A DNA stretch of 33,467 nt. Origin: SAR202 cluster bacterium (GTDB taxonomy: Bacteria; Chloroflexota; Dehalococcoidia; Lucifugimonadales; VGZR01). This document shows, one piece after another, positions 1 to 7,645 of the stretch. The notes beneath the pieces were generated by a model. It was given only the letters and a program-made list of their open reading frames with translations, searched no databases and was not told the origin of the DNA. The stretch is from contig VGZR01000021.1 of assembly GCA_016872515.1 (NCBI GenBank), positions 1-33,467 of the forward strand, given 5' to 3'. Both the position numbers and the translations under genes were made by a program. Each line of letters begins with the position of its first letter. The first letter of the stretch is position 1.

Positions 1-80
1 CCGCCATACGCCCTGGTCGCCTGTCGCCTTGTACTCTCGCTCTCTTGATCTGCATGATGACACCTTACCAGTGTCACCAA

Positions 81-100
81 TCATTCTGAACGAGAGCAAG
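81..100 (+). repeat. possible half-copy of the nearby MITE-like repeat
   Basis: This 20-nt stretch begins with TCATTCTGA, the terminal sequence of the larger inverted-repeat element found after the Kelch gene at 1484. No matching opposite arm is visible here, so it is either a decayed half-element or chance similarity. Apart from this stretch and the promoter downstream, I see nothing else in the first 210 nt. Confidence 0.3.
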
Positions 101-116
101 TAGCCATATCTGCGGC

Positions 117-144
117 TTGACCGATAGGGGCCGTCCACTATAAT
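117..144 (+). promoter_or_regulatory. sigma-70-type promoter for the Kelch lipoprotein gene
   Basis: A TTGACC -35 box (117-122) and a perfect TATAAT -10 box (139-144) are separated by 16 nt. Transcription would begin near 151, giving a leader of about 60 nt before the ATG at 211. This is one of the closest matches to the sigma-70 consensus in the window. Confidence 0.65.
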
Positions 145-210
145 CACAGCCGCAGGCCGGGTGGCAGCGACACATCTGCTCTTTGCGGCAGAGACGATAA
201 GGAGGCGACC

Positions 211-1464
211 ATGCGTGCGTCCAGATACTGGGTGCTGTTGGTTGTGGTAGTGGTGCTGACCGCCCTCGTCACGAGCGGGGTGGCCTGCGGCGGCGCGGAG
301 CCAGCCGCTTCGGCGCCGGAGACGAGCAAGGAGGCGCAGCCCGGGCAGTCGGGCGAGACGGCCAAGACGGATGTGCAGGAGCAGGCCAAGGCGCCGAAGA
401 CCGAGGCCAAGGCCGTCTTCACGGGCATCGGCAAGTTCACCGAGACGGGCAGTATGCTTGATGAACGCGGCTATATGCCTGCCCTGAAGTTGCCCGACGG
501 CCGCATCTTCGTCGCCAGCGGACGTGCGGGGGCCGAGTCCACCTGGGCGCCCGCCTCCATCGAGAAGGCGGCCGTCTACGACCCGGCGACCGGCAAGTGG
601 ACCGAGGTCGCCAGCATGACCGACAAGCGCGAGCGCGCCACCGGCCACGTCCTCGACGACGGCCGCGTCATCATCATCGGCGGCGGCGCCGTCCGCCAGG
701 AGCCCCTCAAGTCTGTAGAGATCTACGACGTCGGTTCGGGGACGTGGAGCCACGCCGCCGATATGTCCATAGACCGCTGGAAGCACGCCTCCGTCAAGTT
801 ACCCGATGGGCGCATCCTCGTCATTGGCGGCGAAGACCCGGAGGACGGCCTTCTGTCATCCGTGGAGATCTACGACCCCAAGACCAACACGTGGTCGCCC
901 GCGGCGCCGATGAACGAACGGCGCGGCACGCACACGGCGACGCTGCTGCTCGACGGGCGCGTCCTGGTCTGCGGCGGCGGCAAGAAGGACGGCCCGTATT
1001 CCAAGACCAGCGAGATCTACGACCCGGCCACCGACACTTGGACGCTCAGCACGTCGGCCCTCACGAAGGGCCGCTCCGAGCACACGGCGACGCTCCTGGA
1101 GGACGGGCGCGTGCTCATAACTGGCGGGAAGGGGAAGGGCATCACGGCGGAGCTGTACGACCCGGCCGCCAATACGTGGACGGCGGCGGGGCAAATGGCG
1201 GAGTGGCGTGGCGAGCACGCCGCGGTGCGGCTGGCCGACGGCCGCGTAATGGTGGCGGGTGGCATCGGCAAGGTGGACTCGACCGACATCTACGACCCAG
1301 CCACGGGCACTTGGTCGCCAGGCCCGGCCATGACCAAGACACGCTACTCCCACGCGATGGTGCTCATGGACGACGGGCGCGTGCTCGTCATCGGTGGGCT
1401 GCACACCTCCAAGGACGGAAAGACCCAAGAGTTCACGAACACATCCGAAATCTACGGGCCTTAG
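211..1464 (+). CDS. secreted Kelch-repeat beta-propeller lipoprotein
   Basis: This is a 417-aa exported protein. The N-terminus has a basic pair of Arg residues, a hydrophobic Val/Leu stretch (about residues 8-23) and a Cys followed by Gly-Gly, as in a lipoprotein signal peptide, although the lipobox (SGVAC) is not canonical. A low-complexity Ala/Glu/Lys/Thr linker covers about residues 30-68. About seven Kelch motifs then follow, each with a DGR(V/I) strand, a Gly-Gly pair and a (S)xEIYDPxTxTW strand, so a six- or seven-bladed beta-propeller is expected. The start is supported by AAGGAGG at 199-205. Kelch propellers of this kind usually bind ligands or proteins, and some resemble galactose oxidase. 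I see no catalytic signature, so the substrate is unknown. It stands alone behind its own promoter and is followed by a MITE-like element. Confidence 0.85.
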   Translation: MRASRYWVLLVVVVVLTALVTSGVACGGAEPAASAPETSKEAQPGQSGETAKTDVQEQAKAPKTEAKAVFTGIGKFTETGSMLDERGYMPALKLPDGRIFVASGRAGAESTWAPASIEKAAVYDPATGKWTEVASMTDKRERATGHVLDDGRVIIIGGGAVRQEPLKSVEIYDVGSGTWSHAADMSIDRWKHASVKLPDGRILVIGGEDPEDGLLSSVEIYDPKTNTWSPAAPMNERRGTHTATLLLDGRVLVCGGGKKDGPYSKTSEIYDPATDTWTLSTSALTKGRSEHTATLLEDGRVLITGGKGKGITAELYDPAANTWTAAGQMAEWRGEHAAVRLADGRVMVAGGIGKVDSTDIYDPATGTWSPGPAMTKTRYSHAMVLMDDGRVLVIGGLHTSKDGKTQEFTNTSEIYGP

Positions 1465-1483
1465 GGCACGGCCACCCCCAACA

Positions 1484-1620
1484 GTCATTCTGAGAGAGGA
1501 TGCTGAAGGCAGACGAACGAAGAATCTGGATGTGTGCAGGGGTATGCAGCACACTGCTGTGGATGGCTTCCCCCAGGATGCCAGATTCTTGCCCCTCACG
1601 CGGCTCAGGGTCAGAATGAC
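1484..1620. repeat. MITE-like inverted-repeat element
   Basis: A 137-nt intergenic segment is bounded by perfect 10-nt inverted termini, GTCATTCTGA (1484-1493) and TCAGAATGAC (1611-1620). A second inner pair, AAGAATCTGG (1520-1529) and CCAGATTCTT (1581-1590), lies in the same orientation. It encodes no convincing protein and sits between the Kelch gene and the dehydrogenase gene. I saw no clear target-site duplication. It looks like a non-autonomous miniature element or a folded intergenic repeat. Confidence 0.6.
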
Positions 1621-1646
1621 ATGGCGGAAATGGAAAGGAGCGAGAG

Positions 1647-2546
1647 GTGACTGACAAGCCGAAGATAGGGTTCGTGGGGCTCGGCATCATGGGCAAGCCG
1701 ATGGCCCGGAACCTGATGAAGGCGGGGTATTCGTTGACCGTCCACAACCGGTCCCGGGCCTCGGTGAACGAGCTGGCCAAGGAGGGCGCCACGCCGGCCA
1801 ACTCGGGCAAGGAGGTGGCGCAGAAGTCGCAGGTCGTGGTCACAATGCTGCCGGACTCGCCCGACTCGGAGCTGGCCATCCTGGGGCCGGGCGGCCTTCT
1901 TGAGGGCGCCAGCAGGGGCCTCACCATCATAGACATGAGTTCCATCGCGCCGGGGTCGTCGCGCAAGATCGCGGCGGCGTGCGAGGAGAAGGGAGTGGAC
2001 TTCCTGGACGCGCCGGTCAGCGGCGGCGAGCCGCGCGCGATAGACGGCTCCCTGGCCATCATGGCGGGTGGGAAGAAGGCGGCGTTCGAACGAAGCATGC
2101 CCATCCTCTCGGCGATGGGGAAGAGCGTAGTGCTGTGCGGCGACTACGGTGCGGGCAACACCACCAAGCTGGCCAACCAGATCATCGTGGCGGCGAACAT
2201 CGAGGCGGTCGGCGAGGCGCTGGTGCTGGCAAAGAAGGCGGGGCTCGACCCCAATATCGTGTTCGAGGCCATCAAGGGCGGCCTGGCGGGAAGCAACGTG
2301 ATGAATGCCAAGGCCCCGATGATGATTGCGGGGAACTTCAAGCCGGGGTTCCGCATCCGGCTCCACCAGAAGGACCTGCACAACGCGCTGCTGACAGGCA
2401 AAGACCTGGGCGTGCCGCTGCCGGTGACGGGGCTCGTGCAGCAGATGATCAGCGCGCTCATGACCGACGGCAAGGGCGACTCCGACCACTCGGCCATCGC
2501 TAACTTCATCGAAGGCGGCGCCAAGCAGACCATCAGCGGGAGATAG
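1647..2546 (+). CDS. NAD(P)-dependent 3-hydroxyisobutyrate dehydrogenase / tartronate semialdehyde reductase family
   Basis: This is a 299-aa beta-hydroxyacid dehydrogenase of about the usual family length. The N-terminal Rossmann motif GFVGLGIMGKPMA (residues 8-20) carries the family glycines. The substrate-binding motif DAPVSGGEPRA (121-131) and the catalytic lysine region GNTTKLANQ (Lys174) are intact. An all-helical C-terminal domain contains KDLHNAL. The start is a GTG at 1647 preceded by AAAGGAG (1634-1640). The family oxidises or reduces 3-hydroxyisobutyrate, tartronate semialdehyde, succinate semialdehyde and similar acids, and the sequence alone does not show which. The broken aminotransferase downstream may once have been part of the same amino-acid catabolic set. 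Confidence 0.87.
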   Translation: MTDKPKIGFVGLGIMGKPMARNLMKAGYSLTVHNRSRASVNELAKEGATPANSGKEVAQKSQVVVTMLPDSPDSELAILGPGGLLEGASRGLTIIDMSSIAPGSSRKIAAACEEKGVDFLDAPVSGGEPRAIDGSLAIMAGGKKAAFERSMPILSAMGKSVVLCGDYGAGNTTKLANQIIVAANIEAVGEALVLAKKAGLDPNIVFEAIKGGLAGSNVMNAKAPMMIAGNFKPGFRIRLHQKDLHNALLTGKDLGVPLPVTGLVQQMISALMTDGKGDSDHSAIANFIEGGAKQTISGR

Positions 2547-2672
2547 CACCCCCACTGTCTGGCCCTCAACCGGTTGCAGACCGAGGAAGCTCAGCCTACT
2601 CTATGGAGAAGGAGGATCCCTCGGATGAAGACGCGCGGCCGCGCCTAAGAACCCCCGGCGACGACACCCAAG

Positions 2673-3451
2673 ATGAACGCCGACTGGCTCGCGCTGGATA
2701 ATCAGTTCCGCCTTCAAGCCCGGCCCATGGTCCCGATCGTGCTCGACCGCGGGCAGGGGACGCGCATGTGGGACGTGGAGGGAAGGGAGTACCTGGACCT
2801 CATGTCCGGCCAAGCGTGTACCACCACCGGCCACTGCGACCCTGAGCTGACCCAGGCCATCAACGAGCAGGCGGGACGGCTGGTGCGGACCGGGATACCC
2901 TTCACCACGCCGCAGGAGGTCCTCCTGGCCAAGAAGCTGGACGAACTGGCCCCCTCGGTCTGCAACTTGGGAGGAGGGCTGCCACTCAGTGCCGTGATGG
3001 TGACCAAGACGGTGGGGGACGGCTTGGAGGCCAAGGGCTTCTTACAGATCTCCTCCCACGGTGGCAACCCGTTCCTGTGCGCCGCGGGGCTGGCGACCAT
3101 CGAGATTACCGGGAAGCGTGACCTGTTGGGCAATACCCGGCGAGTGGGCGCGTACCTTCGCGCCGGGCTGGAGGAGCTCGCGAACGCTATGAGGTCCTCG
3201 GGGACGTTCGAGGCCTGGGCCTCATGCTGGGCATCGAGATCGTGAAGGACGAGGACTCGCGCGAACCGTCGGTGGAGATGGCCAACGCCATCGCATCGAG
3301 GTGCATGAACAATGGGCTCATCCTCTTCGACGGGCCGGGCGGCAGCGTCGTCCGCATCAAGCCGCCGCTGACGCTGACCAAGGCCGAAGCGGGCAAGGCG
3401 CTCGGCATCATCAAGGAGGCCATCGCCGCGGTGTCCGAAGGGGCGACGTAG
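2673..3451 (+). pseudogene. 2,2-dialkylglycine decarboxylase-like class III aminotransferase, deleted and frameshifted
   Basis: The N-terminal part (MNADWLALDNQF through KKLDELAP, about 95 aa) matches the start of class III PLP aminotransferases of the 2,2-dialkylglycine decarboxylase type, including the DLMSGQ-like and TGHCDPEL motifs. It then jumps, near nt 2960, straight to LGGGLPLSAV, which normally follows the PLP-binding lysine. About 175 residues, including the catalytic Lys and the PLP-ring binding region, are missing. A further one-base shift near 3180 moves the reading to another frame (ERYEVLGDVRG then LGIEIVKDED), which runs to the stop at 3451. With the catalytic core lost and the frame broken, this is a pseudogene. 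Family assignment rests on recalled DgdA-like sequence features. Confidence 0.82.
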
Positions 3452-3465
3452 CCCCAGGAACGGCT

Positions 3466-4206
3466 CTACATCCTTGCGCGGGGTTTGACGGCGACGAATA
3501 ACCGGGCCCGCCAGGGGTCGGCCATCGCCTTGGGCTGAAAGCCGGCCTCGCGCAGCAACCGCAGCCACGCCTCCTCGGAGAACAGGCCGAACTGGTGGCG
3601 GTCGTGCTCGACGCGCACCGACCCGTCCCGCTCGCGCAGGAGGCAGACGAAGTCCGCGACGCACAAGTCGTCGGACGGGTCGGGGTCATGGTTCCATTCC
3701 AGGTAGCGGAGGCTCCTGCCGTCCGCGCCGTCGTACCCGCCGTGCTCAGTGGCCGGGGCGAAATGTTCGCGGGTGTCGTCGGGCGCGAATAGGGCCACGC
3801 CGTCCGGGCGGCAGTGGGCATAGGCCGTCAGCATGGCAGCCTTCAGGTCAGCCTCAGACGTCATGTACTCGATGGCGTCGTGGACGAACACGGTATCGAA
3901 CGTGCGGCCAAGACGGAGGGTCCGCATGTCTCCTTCTACATGCTCGCATTCGGGATTCAGGGCGCGGCTGACGGTGAGCATGGCGGGCGAGAGGTCGGTC
4001 AGCGTCATCTGGAAGTGGGCCTTCAGGTGGGAGGCGTTGTTTCCCCCACCGCTGCCGAGTTCCAAGAGCGTCCGCGGCGGAGGCGAACAGGCCTCGTTCA
4101 TCACCTGGCGGAAGAAAGCCGCCTCCTCGGCGTACTCCTCGGGCGCCGTGAGGAGGGGCATCCAGGAGGCGAGTTCGGTGTAGAGCTTCGGCAGCCCTCT
4201 GGTCAT
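3466..4206 (-). CDS. class I SAM-dependent methyltransferase
   Basis: This is a 246-aa cytosolic protein. Motif I, LLELGSGGGNNASHL (about residues 47-61), is the SAM-binding glycine-rich loop. It is followed by TLTDLS, an acidic residue that would bind the ribose, and by HVEGDMRTL and FDTVFVHDAIEYM, which match motifs II and III of methyltransferase family 11/25 proteins. The start at 4206 has an AAGGAAG ribosome-binding site on the minus strand. It is the last gene of the minus-strand amidase operon, 63 nt after the second amidase. The methyl acceptor cannot be read from the sequence. It converges closely with the aminotransferase pseudogene, leaving only 14 nt. Confidence 0.83.
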   Translation of the reverse strand: MTRGLPKLYTELASWMPLLTAPEEYAEEAAFFRQVMNEACSPPPRTLLELGSGGGNNASHLKAHFQMTLTDLSPAMLTVSRALNPECEHVEGDMRTLRLGRTFDTVFVHDAIEYMTSEADLKAAMLTAYAHCRPDGVALFAPDDTREHFAPATEHGGYDGADGRSLRYLEWNHDPDPSDDLCVADFVCLLRERDGSVRVEHDRHQFGLFSEEAWLRLLREAGFQPKAMADPWRARLFVAVKPRARM

Positions 4207-4269
4207 GGTAAAGCTTCCTTACTCACTCCCATGGGCAGATGCGGACGGAAGTGGGACTGACTGGGCTGG

Positions 4270-5706
4270 CTAGGACACCGGCGGGCGGTCTTGTATCCAG
4301 GGCCGGGCCTGCTCGAAGGCGGCGGAGGCGGCGAGGACGGTGGCCTCGTCGCCACGGCGGCCGACGATGTGCAGGCCGATGGGTAGGTAGCGCTCCTTTG
4401 AGTAGCCGCAGGGGATGCTCGCGGCTGGGTTGCCGGCCATGTTGATGGGGTAAGTGAAGGGCAGGTAGCCCCAAAAGGCATCCACCTTCTTCCCGTTGAT
4501 GACCGGCGGCGGCTTCCCGTGCTCGAAGGCGGGGACGGCCATGGTGGGTGAGAGCAAGAGGTCGTAGCTGGAAAGCAGGTCGGTGAACTGGGCGCGGAGG
4601 CGGTCCATGCGGCCGATGGCGGTGGCATACTGGGCGCCGGTGACGCTTGCGCCGTACTCCAACTGCGCCAGGGTGTAGTCGGTGAGCAGGCTGGCCTTCT
4701 CCTTGAGCAGTCCGCCGTAGGAGGCGAATGCGTTGGCGGTGAAGAGGGGCCAGAAGGTGTCGAACGGCGCGTCGAGCTTGAGTTTGGCCTGCTCGACGGC
4801 GCAGCCGAACTCCTCGAAGACACGGGCGGCTTTGGCGCAGACCCTCACAACCTCGGGGTCAACGGCGGCGTAGCCGTAGTCGGTGCTCCAGGCGATGCGC
4901 AAGCCCTTCACGGGCTTTCTGACGGCCTTGACGAAGTCGGGAGCCTTTTCGCGTAGCGAGGTGGCGTCCCTGGGGTCGTGGCCCGCGAGGACTTGGAGGA
5001 GCAGGGCGGAGTCGAGAACGGTGCGGGTCATGGGGCCGGGCTGGCTGAACTGGTTCGGGAGCATGGCGGCGTTGGCGCCGGAGTAGCGCGGTACACGGCC
5101 GAGGGTGGGCTTGATGCCGTACACGCCGCAGAAGCTGCTGGGGATACGGATGGAGCCGCCGCCGTCGCTCCCCTGGGCCAAGGAGCACAGGCCGGCCACG
5201 ACGGAGCCGCCGCCGCCGCCGCTGGAGCCGCCGGTGGTGCGTGTCGGGTCCCAGGGGTTGCGGCAGGGGTCGCCGAGGCGGTTCTCGGTGCGGCCGAGCA
5301 GGCCGAACTCGGGGGTGTTCGTCTTCCCCAGGATGATGGCGCCTGCCTTCTTGATGCGCTCCACCAGCACCGCGTCTTCGGCGGGCACCCTGTCCTTGAA
5401 GGCCAGGCAGCCGCCGGTGGTGCGCAGCCCCTTGGTGATCTCCAGGTCCTTGATGGAGACGGGCAGGCCGTGGAGGGGACCAAGCCTCTCTCCCTTCATC
5501 ACCGCCCGCTCCGCCCTTCGGGCGGTCGCCATCGCGCCGTCGTGGTCGAGGGTGAGGTAGTTGTTGAGCCGCTTGTCCAGTTTCTCGATGCGGCTGAAGT
5601 ACATCTCGGTCAGTTCGACGGGCGAGAGTTTCTTGGCCGCAATCATCTTCCGTAGCTCTGTGGCCGGGGTAAAGGCGAGTTCATCTCCTGCCAGCTGCTT
5701 TGCCAT
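4270..5706 (-). CDS. amidase-signature family hydrolase (second of a tandem pair)
   Basis: This is a 478-aa amidase-signature enzyme of about normal family length. The Ser-cisSer-Lys triad is visible: Lys86 in VSIKDLE, the cis-Ser in GGSSGG (about Ser161) and the nucleophile Ser185 in DGGGSIRIPSSFCG. The family hydrolyses amide bonds of small amides, amidated amino acids or acyl amides. No GatB or GatC partner is nearby, so a role as the GatA tRNA amidotransferase subunit is unlikely. A GGGG-type ribosome-binding site precedes the ATG at 5706. It lies 33 nt downstream of a closely similar amidase gene and probably arose by tandem duplication. Substrate is unknown. Confidence 0.88.
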   Translation of the reverse strand: MAKQLAGDELAFTPATELRKMIAAKKLSPVELTEMYFSRIEKLDKRLNNYLTLDHDGAMATARRAERAVMKGERLGPLHGLPVSIKDLEITKGLRTTGGCLAFKDRVPAEDAVLVERIKKAGAIILGKTNTPEFGLLGRTENRLGDPCRNPWDPTRTTGGSSGGGGGSVVAGLCSLAQGSDGGGSIRIPSSFCGVYGIKPTLGRVPRYSGANAAMLPNQFSQPGPMTRTVLDSALLLQVLAGHDPRDATSLREKAPDFVKAVRKPVKGLRIAWSTDYGYAAVDPEVVRVCAKAARVFEEFGCAVEQAKLKLDAPFDTFWPLFTANAFASYGGLLKEKASLLTDYTLAQLEYGASVTGAQYATAIGRMDRLRAQFTDLLSSYDLLLSPTMAVPAFEHGKPPPVINGKKVDAFWGYLPFTYPINMAGNPAASIPCGYSKERYLPIGLHIVGRRGDEATVLAASAAFEQARPWIQDRPPVS

Positions 5707-5739
5707 GTGTGTTGCCCCTTTCTGACGTCCTGTTGAGAT

Positions 5740-7182
5740 TCACGCTGCGATGGGTGGTCTTCGGTGCACCCACGGCTTCGCCCGCTCGTAGGCCGCGGAT
5801 GCGGAGAGCACCGTCTCCTCGTCCCAGTGGCGGCCGATGATGTGGAGGCCGATGGGCAGGCCGCCCGAGGAGAAGCCGCAGGGTACGCTCGCCGCCGGGT
5901 GGCCGGAGATGTTGATGGGGTAGGTGAAGGGGAAGAAGCTCCAGAAGGGTTTGGCGATGTGATGTCCGCCGATCTCCTTCGGCGGCTGGCTGTGGGGAAA
6001 AGCGGGTACGGCCAGCGTGGGCGAGAGGATGAGGTCGTACTTCGCGAAGACATCGGCCAGGCGGGCCTTGAGGACTGCTATCTGACCCAGGGCGGCGGCA
6101 TACTGCGCGCCAGAAACACCCGCGCCGTATTCGAGGCACTCGCGCACATACCATGTCAGGTCTTCGCGTTGCTTCTCCAGGACCGGCTTCAAGTTCACGT
6201 AGACGTTGACGCAGAACACGGTCCACCAGGCATCGAAGGGGGTACCGAAGCCAAGATTGGCCTCCTCGACGCGGCAGCCCAGCCCTTCGAAGGACTTCGC
6301 AGCGGTAGCGGCGGTCTTGGCGACTTCGGGATCTACCGGAGCGTAGCCGTAGTCGGGGGTCCACGCGATGTGCAGGCCCTTGACGTCGCGGTCCACGGCT
6401 GCGGCGAAGTCAGGCGGCGTGACCGTGGCGGACTCGGAGTCGCGCGGGTCGTGGCCGGCCATGACCTGGAGCAGCATGGCGGCGTCGCGCACCGTCCGGG
6501 TGATGGGGCCGATCTGTCCGGTGAGGTTTGCCACGGGGATGGCGCCCTTGCCGAGGTAAAGCGGCACCCGCCCGAGGGTCGGCTTGATGCCATAGAGTCC
6601 GCAGAAGGCGGCTGGGATGCGGATGGAGCCGCCGCCGTCGCCTCCGGTGGCGATGGGCGCGAGGCCCGCGCCGACGGAAGACGCCGCGCCGCCGCTGGAG
6701 CCGCCGGCTGTGCGGGAAAGGTCCCACGGGTTGCCACAGGGCGGCCCAAGGCGGTTCTCCGTCAGCCCGAACATCCCAAACTCCGGCGTGTTCGTCTTGC
6801 CGAGGATGACTGCGCCCGCCCGACGGACCCACTCGACGTGCACGGAGTCCTCATCGGGCACCCAGTCTTTGAAGGCCAACGAGCCGTTGGTAGTGCGCAG
6901 CCCGCTGGTCATGTCCAAGTCTTTGACCGAGATGGGGACGCCGTGGAGCGGACCGAGCGGGTCGCCACGCATGACGGCCTGCTCGGCGGCCTTGGCGCTC
7001 CGCATGGCGCCGTCATGGTCCACCGTCAGGAAGCTGTGTAACCGGCCGTCCAGCGACTCGATGCGGCGCAGATACAGGTTCGCCAGTTCGACAGGCGAGA
7101 CCTTCTTCGCCGCGACCATCTGCCGCAGTTCGGCGGCGGGAGTGAAGGCCAGGTCGTCACCCGAACTCAGCTTCTTCGCCAT
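5740..7182 (-). CDS. amidase-signature family hydrolase (first of a tandem pair)
   Basis: This is a 480-aa paralogue of the next amidase, alignable over its full length from the opening MAKKLSSGDDLAFTPAAELR. The triad residues are Lys87 (SVKDLD), Ser162 (GGSSGG) and Ser186 (DGGGSIRIPAAFCG). The open frame extends farther upstream, but the ATG at 7182 is preferred because it has a GAGGAGGG ribosome-binding site, lies just downstream of a good promoter, and aligns with the start of its paralogue. It is the first gene of the minus-strand operon (amidase, amidase, methyltransferase), and is divergent from the C1 cluster. The two copies differ at many positions, so the duplication is not recent. 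Confidence 0.88.
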   Translation of the reverse strand: MAKKLSSGDDLAFTPAAELRQMVAAKKVSPVELANLYLRRIESLDGRLHSFLTVDHDGAMRSAKAAEQAVMRGDPLGPLHGVPISVKDLDMTSGLRTTNGSLAFKDWVPDEDSVHVEWVRRAGAVILGKTNTPEFGMFGLTENRLGPPCGNPWDLSRTAGGSSGGAASSVGAGLAPIATGGDGGGSIRIPAAFCGLYGIKPTLGRVPLYLGKGAIPVANLTGQIGPITRTVRDAAMLLQVMAGHDPRDSESATVTPPDFAAAVDRDVKGLHIAWTPDYGYAPVDPEVAKTAATAAKSFEGLGCRVEEANLGFGTPFDAWWTVFCVNVYVNLKPVLEKQREDLTWYVRECLEYGAGVSGAQYAAALGQIAVLKARLADVFAKYDLILSPTLAVPAFPHSQPPKEIGGHHIAKPFWSFFPFTYPINISGHPAASVPCGFSSGGLPIGLHIIGRHWDEETVLSASAAYERAKPWVHRRPPIAA

Positions 7183-7228
7183 GTCGCTCCCTCCTCGTAC
7201 ACGCCCCAGGCAAGGGGCACTGGCGGGT

Positions 7229-7257
7229 ATGCTAGGAACTCGCCCCCTAGGTGTCAA
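7229..7257 (-). promoter_or_regulatory. promoter for the amidase operon
   Basis: Read on the minus strand, a perfect TTGACA (7257-7252) is separated by exactly 17 nt from TAGCAT (7234-7229). Transcription would start near 7222, about 40 nt upstream of the amidase ATG at 7182. The box lies in the divergent intergenic region shared with the C1 cluster, so one regulator could act on both directions. Confidence 0.7.
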
Positions 7258-7288
7258 GCTGTGCCTACGCTTTTCAGCACCCGCGGAG

Positions 7289-7645
7289 ATGATGTATGTT
7301 GGACTGGTGGCGAAAGTCCGTGTGATGTACTGGAAGGAAATCCCCGTCCAAGTCCAGGCAGTGGACGAGGCGGGCCAGGTCTCCAGGCCGCTTGAGCCGA
7401 GGTTCCAAGAGGGCGTGGACGCCATTGCGATGTTCGACGGCAGCGCGGGCACCGATGCCTACCTGATGACCTGGGAGTGGGGCCCGTACTCCGAAGAGCA
7501 CGGAACCGCCCAGGAGGCGGCTGAGAAGGCTGCGCAGCGTTTCAATACGCGGTTCCCACAGGACTTCGTGACGAGAGTGCGCGACCTGGAGCGGGAGAAG
7601 AAGCGGGACCCCAGCCCAGGAGCAGTGGATGGTTGGATGAGATGA
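7289..7645 (+). CDS. Virulence_fact-domain-like small protein at the head of the C1 cluster
   Basis: This protein is about 118 aa. The stretch KVRVMYWKEIPVQVQA, then PLEPRFQEGVDAIAM and GTDAYLMTWEW, resembles the Virulence_fact family (PF13769 as I recall it). Despite the name, I recall that family occurring beside corrinoid/folate methyltransferase genes. It has no signal peptide or membrane segment, and a charged C-terminal tail. The open frame begins far upstream, inside the amidase region on the other strand, so the true start must be near 7289, 7292 (both ATG) or a GTG at 7307. GGAG at 7285-7288 is too close to the first ATG to decide. Its stop overlaps the next ATG as ATGA, which indicates translational coupling to the homocysteine methyltransferase. 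Its function is not established. Confidence 0.7.
   Translation: MMYVGLVAKVRVMYWKEIPVQVQAVDEAGQVSRPLEPRFQEGVDAIAMFDGSAGTDAYLMTWEWGPYSEEHGTAQEAAEKAAQRFNTRFPQDFVTRVRDLEREKKRDPSPGAVDGWMR

Noticed and set aside
2714-3664. Long minus-strand open frame of about 316 codons across the aminotransferase remnant
   Set aside because: Its translation is low-complexity Arg/Pro/Ala-rich, typical of the antisense strand in GC-rich DNA. The plus-strand frames show clear class III aminotransferase motifs.
4270-5706. Assignment of either amidase as GatA
   Set aside because: There are two tandem copies, with no gatB or gatC nearby, and the context is catabolic. The amidase signature alone does not indicate the tRNA-dependent enzyme.
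5764-7041. Plus-strand open frame of about 425 codons opposite the first amidase
   Set aside because: It is a Gly/Asp/Val-rich shadow of the amidase. The minus frame has the complete catalytic triad and a promoter.
6617-7288. Upstream extension of the Virulence_fact-like gene
   Set aside because: The frame is open, but this part lies antisense to the amidase coding region and its translation resembles no protein. The recognisable domain begins after 7289.
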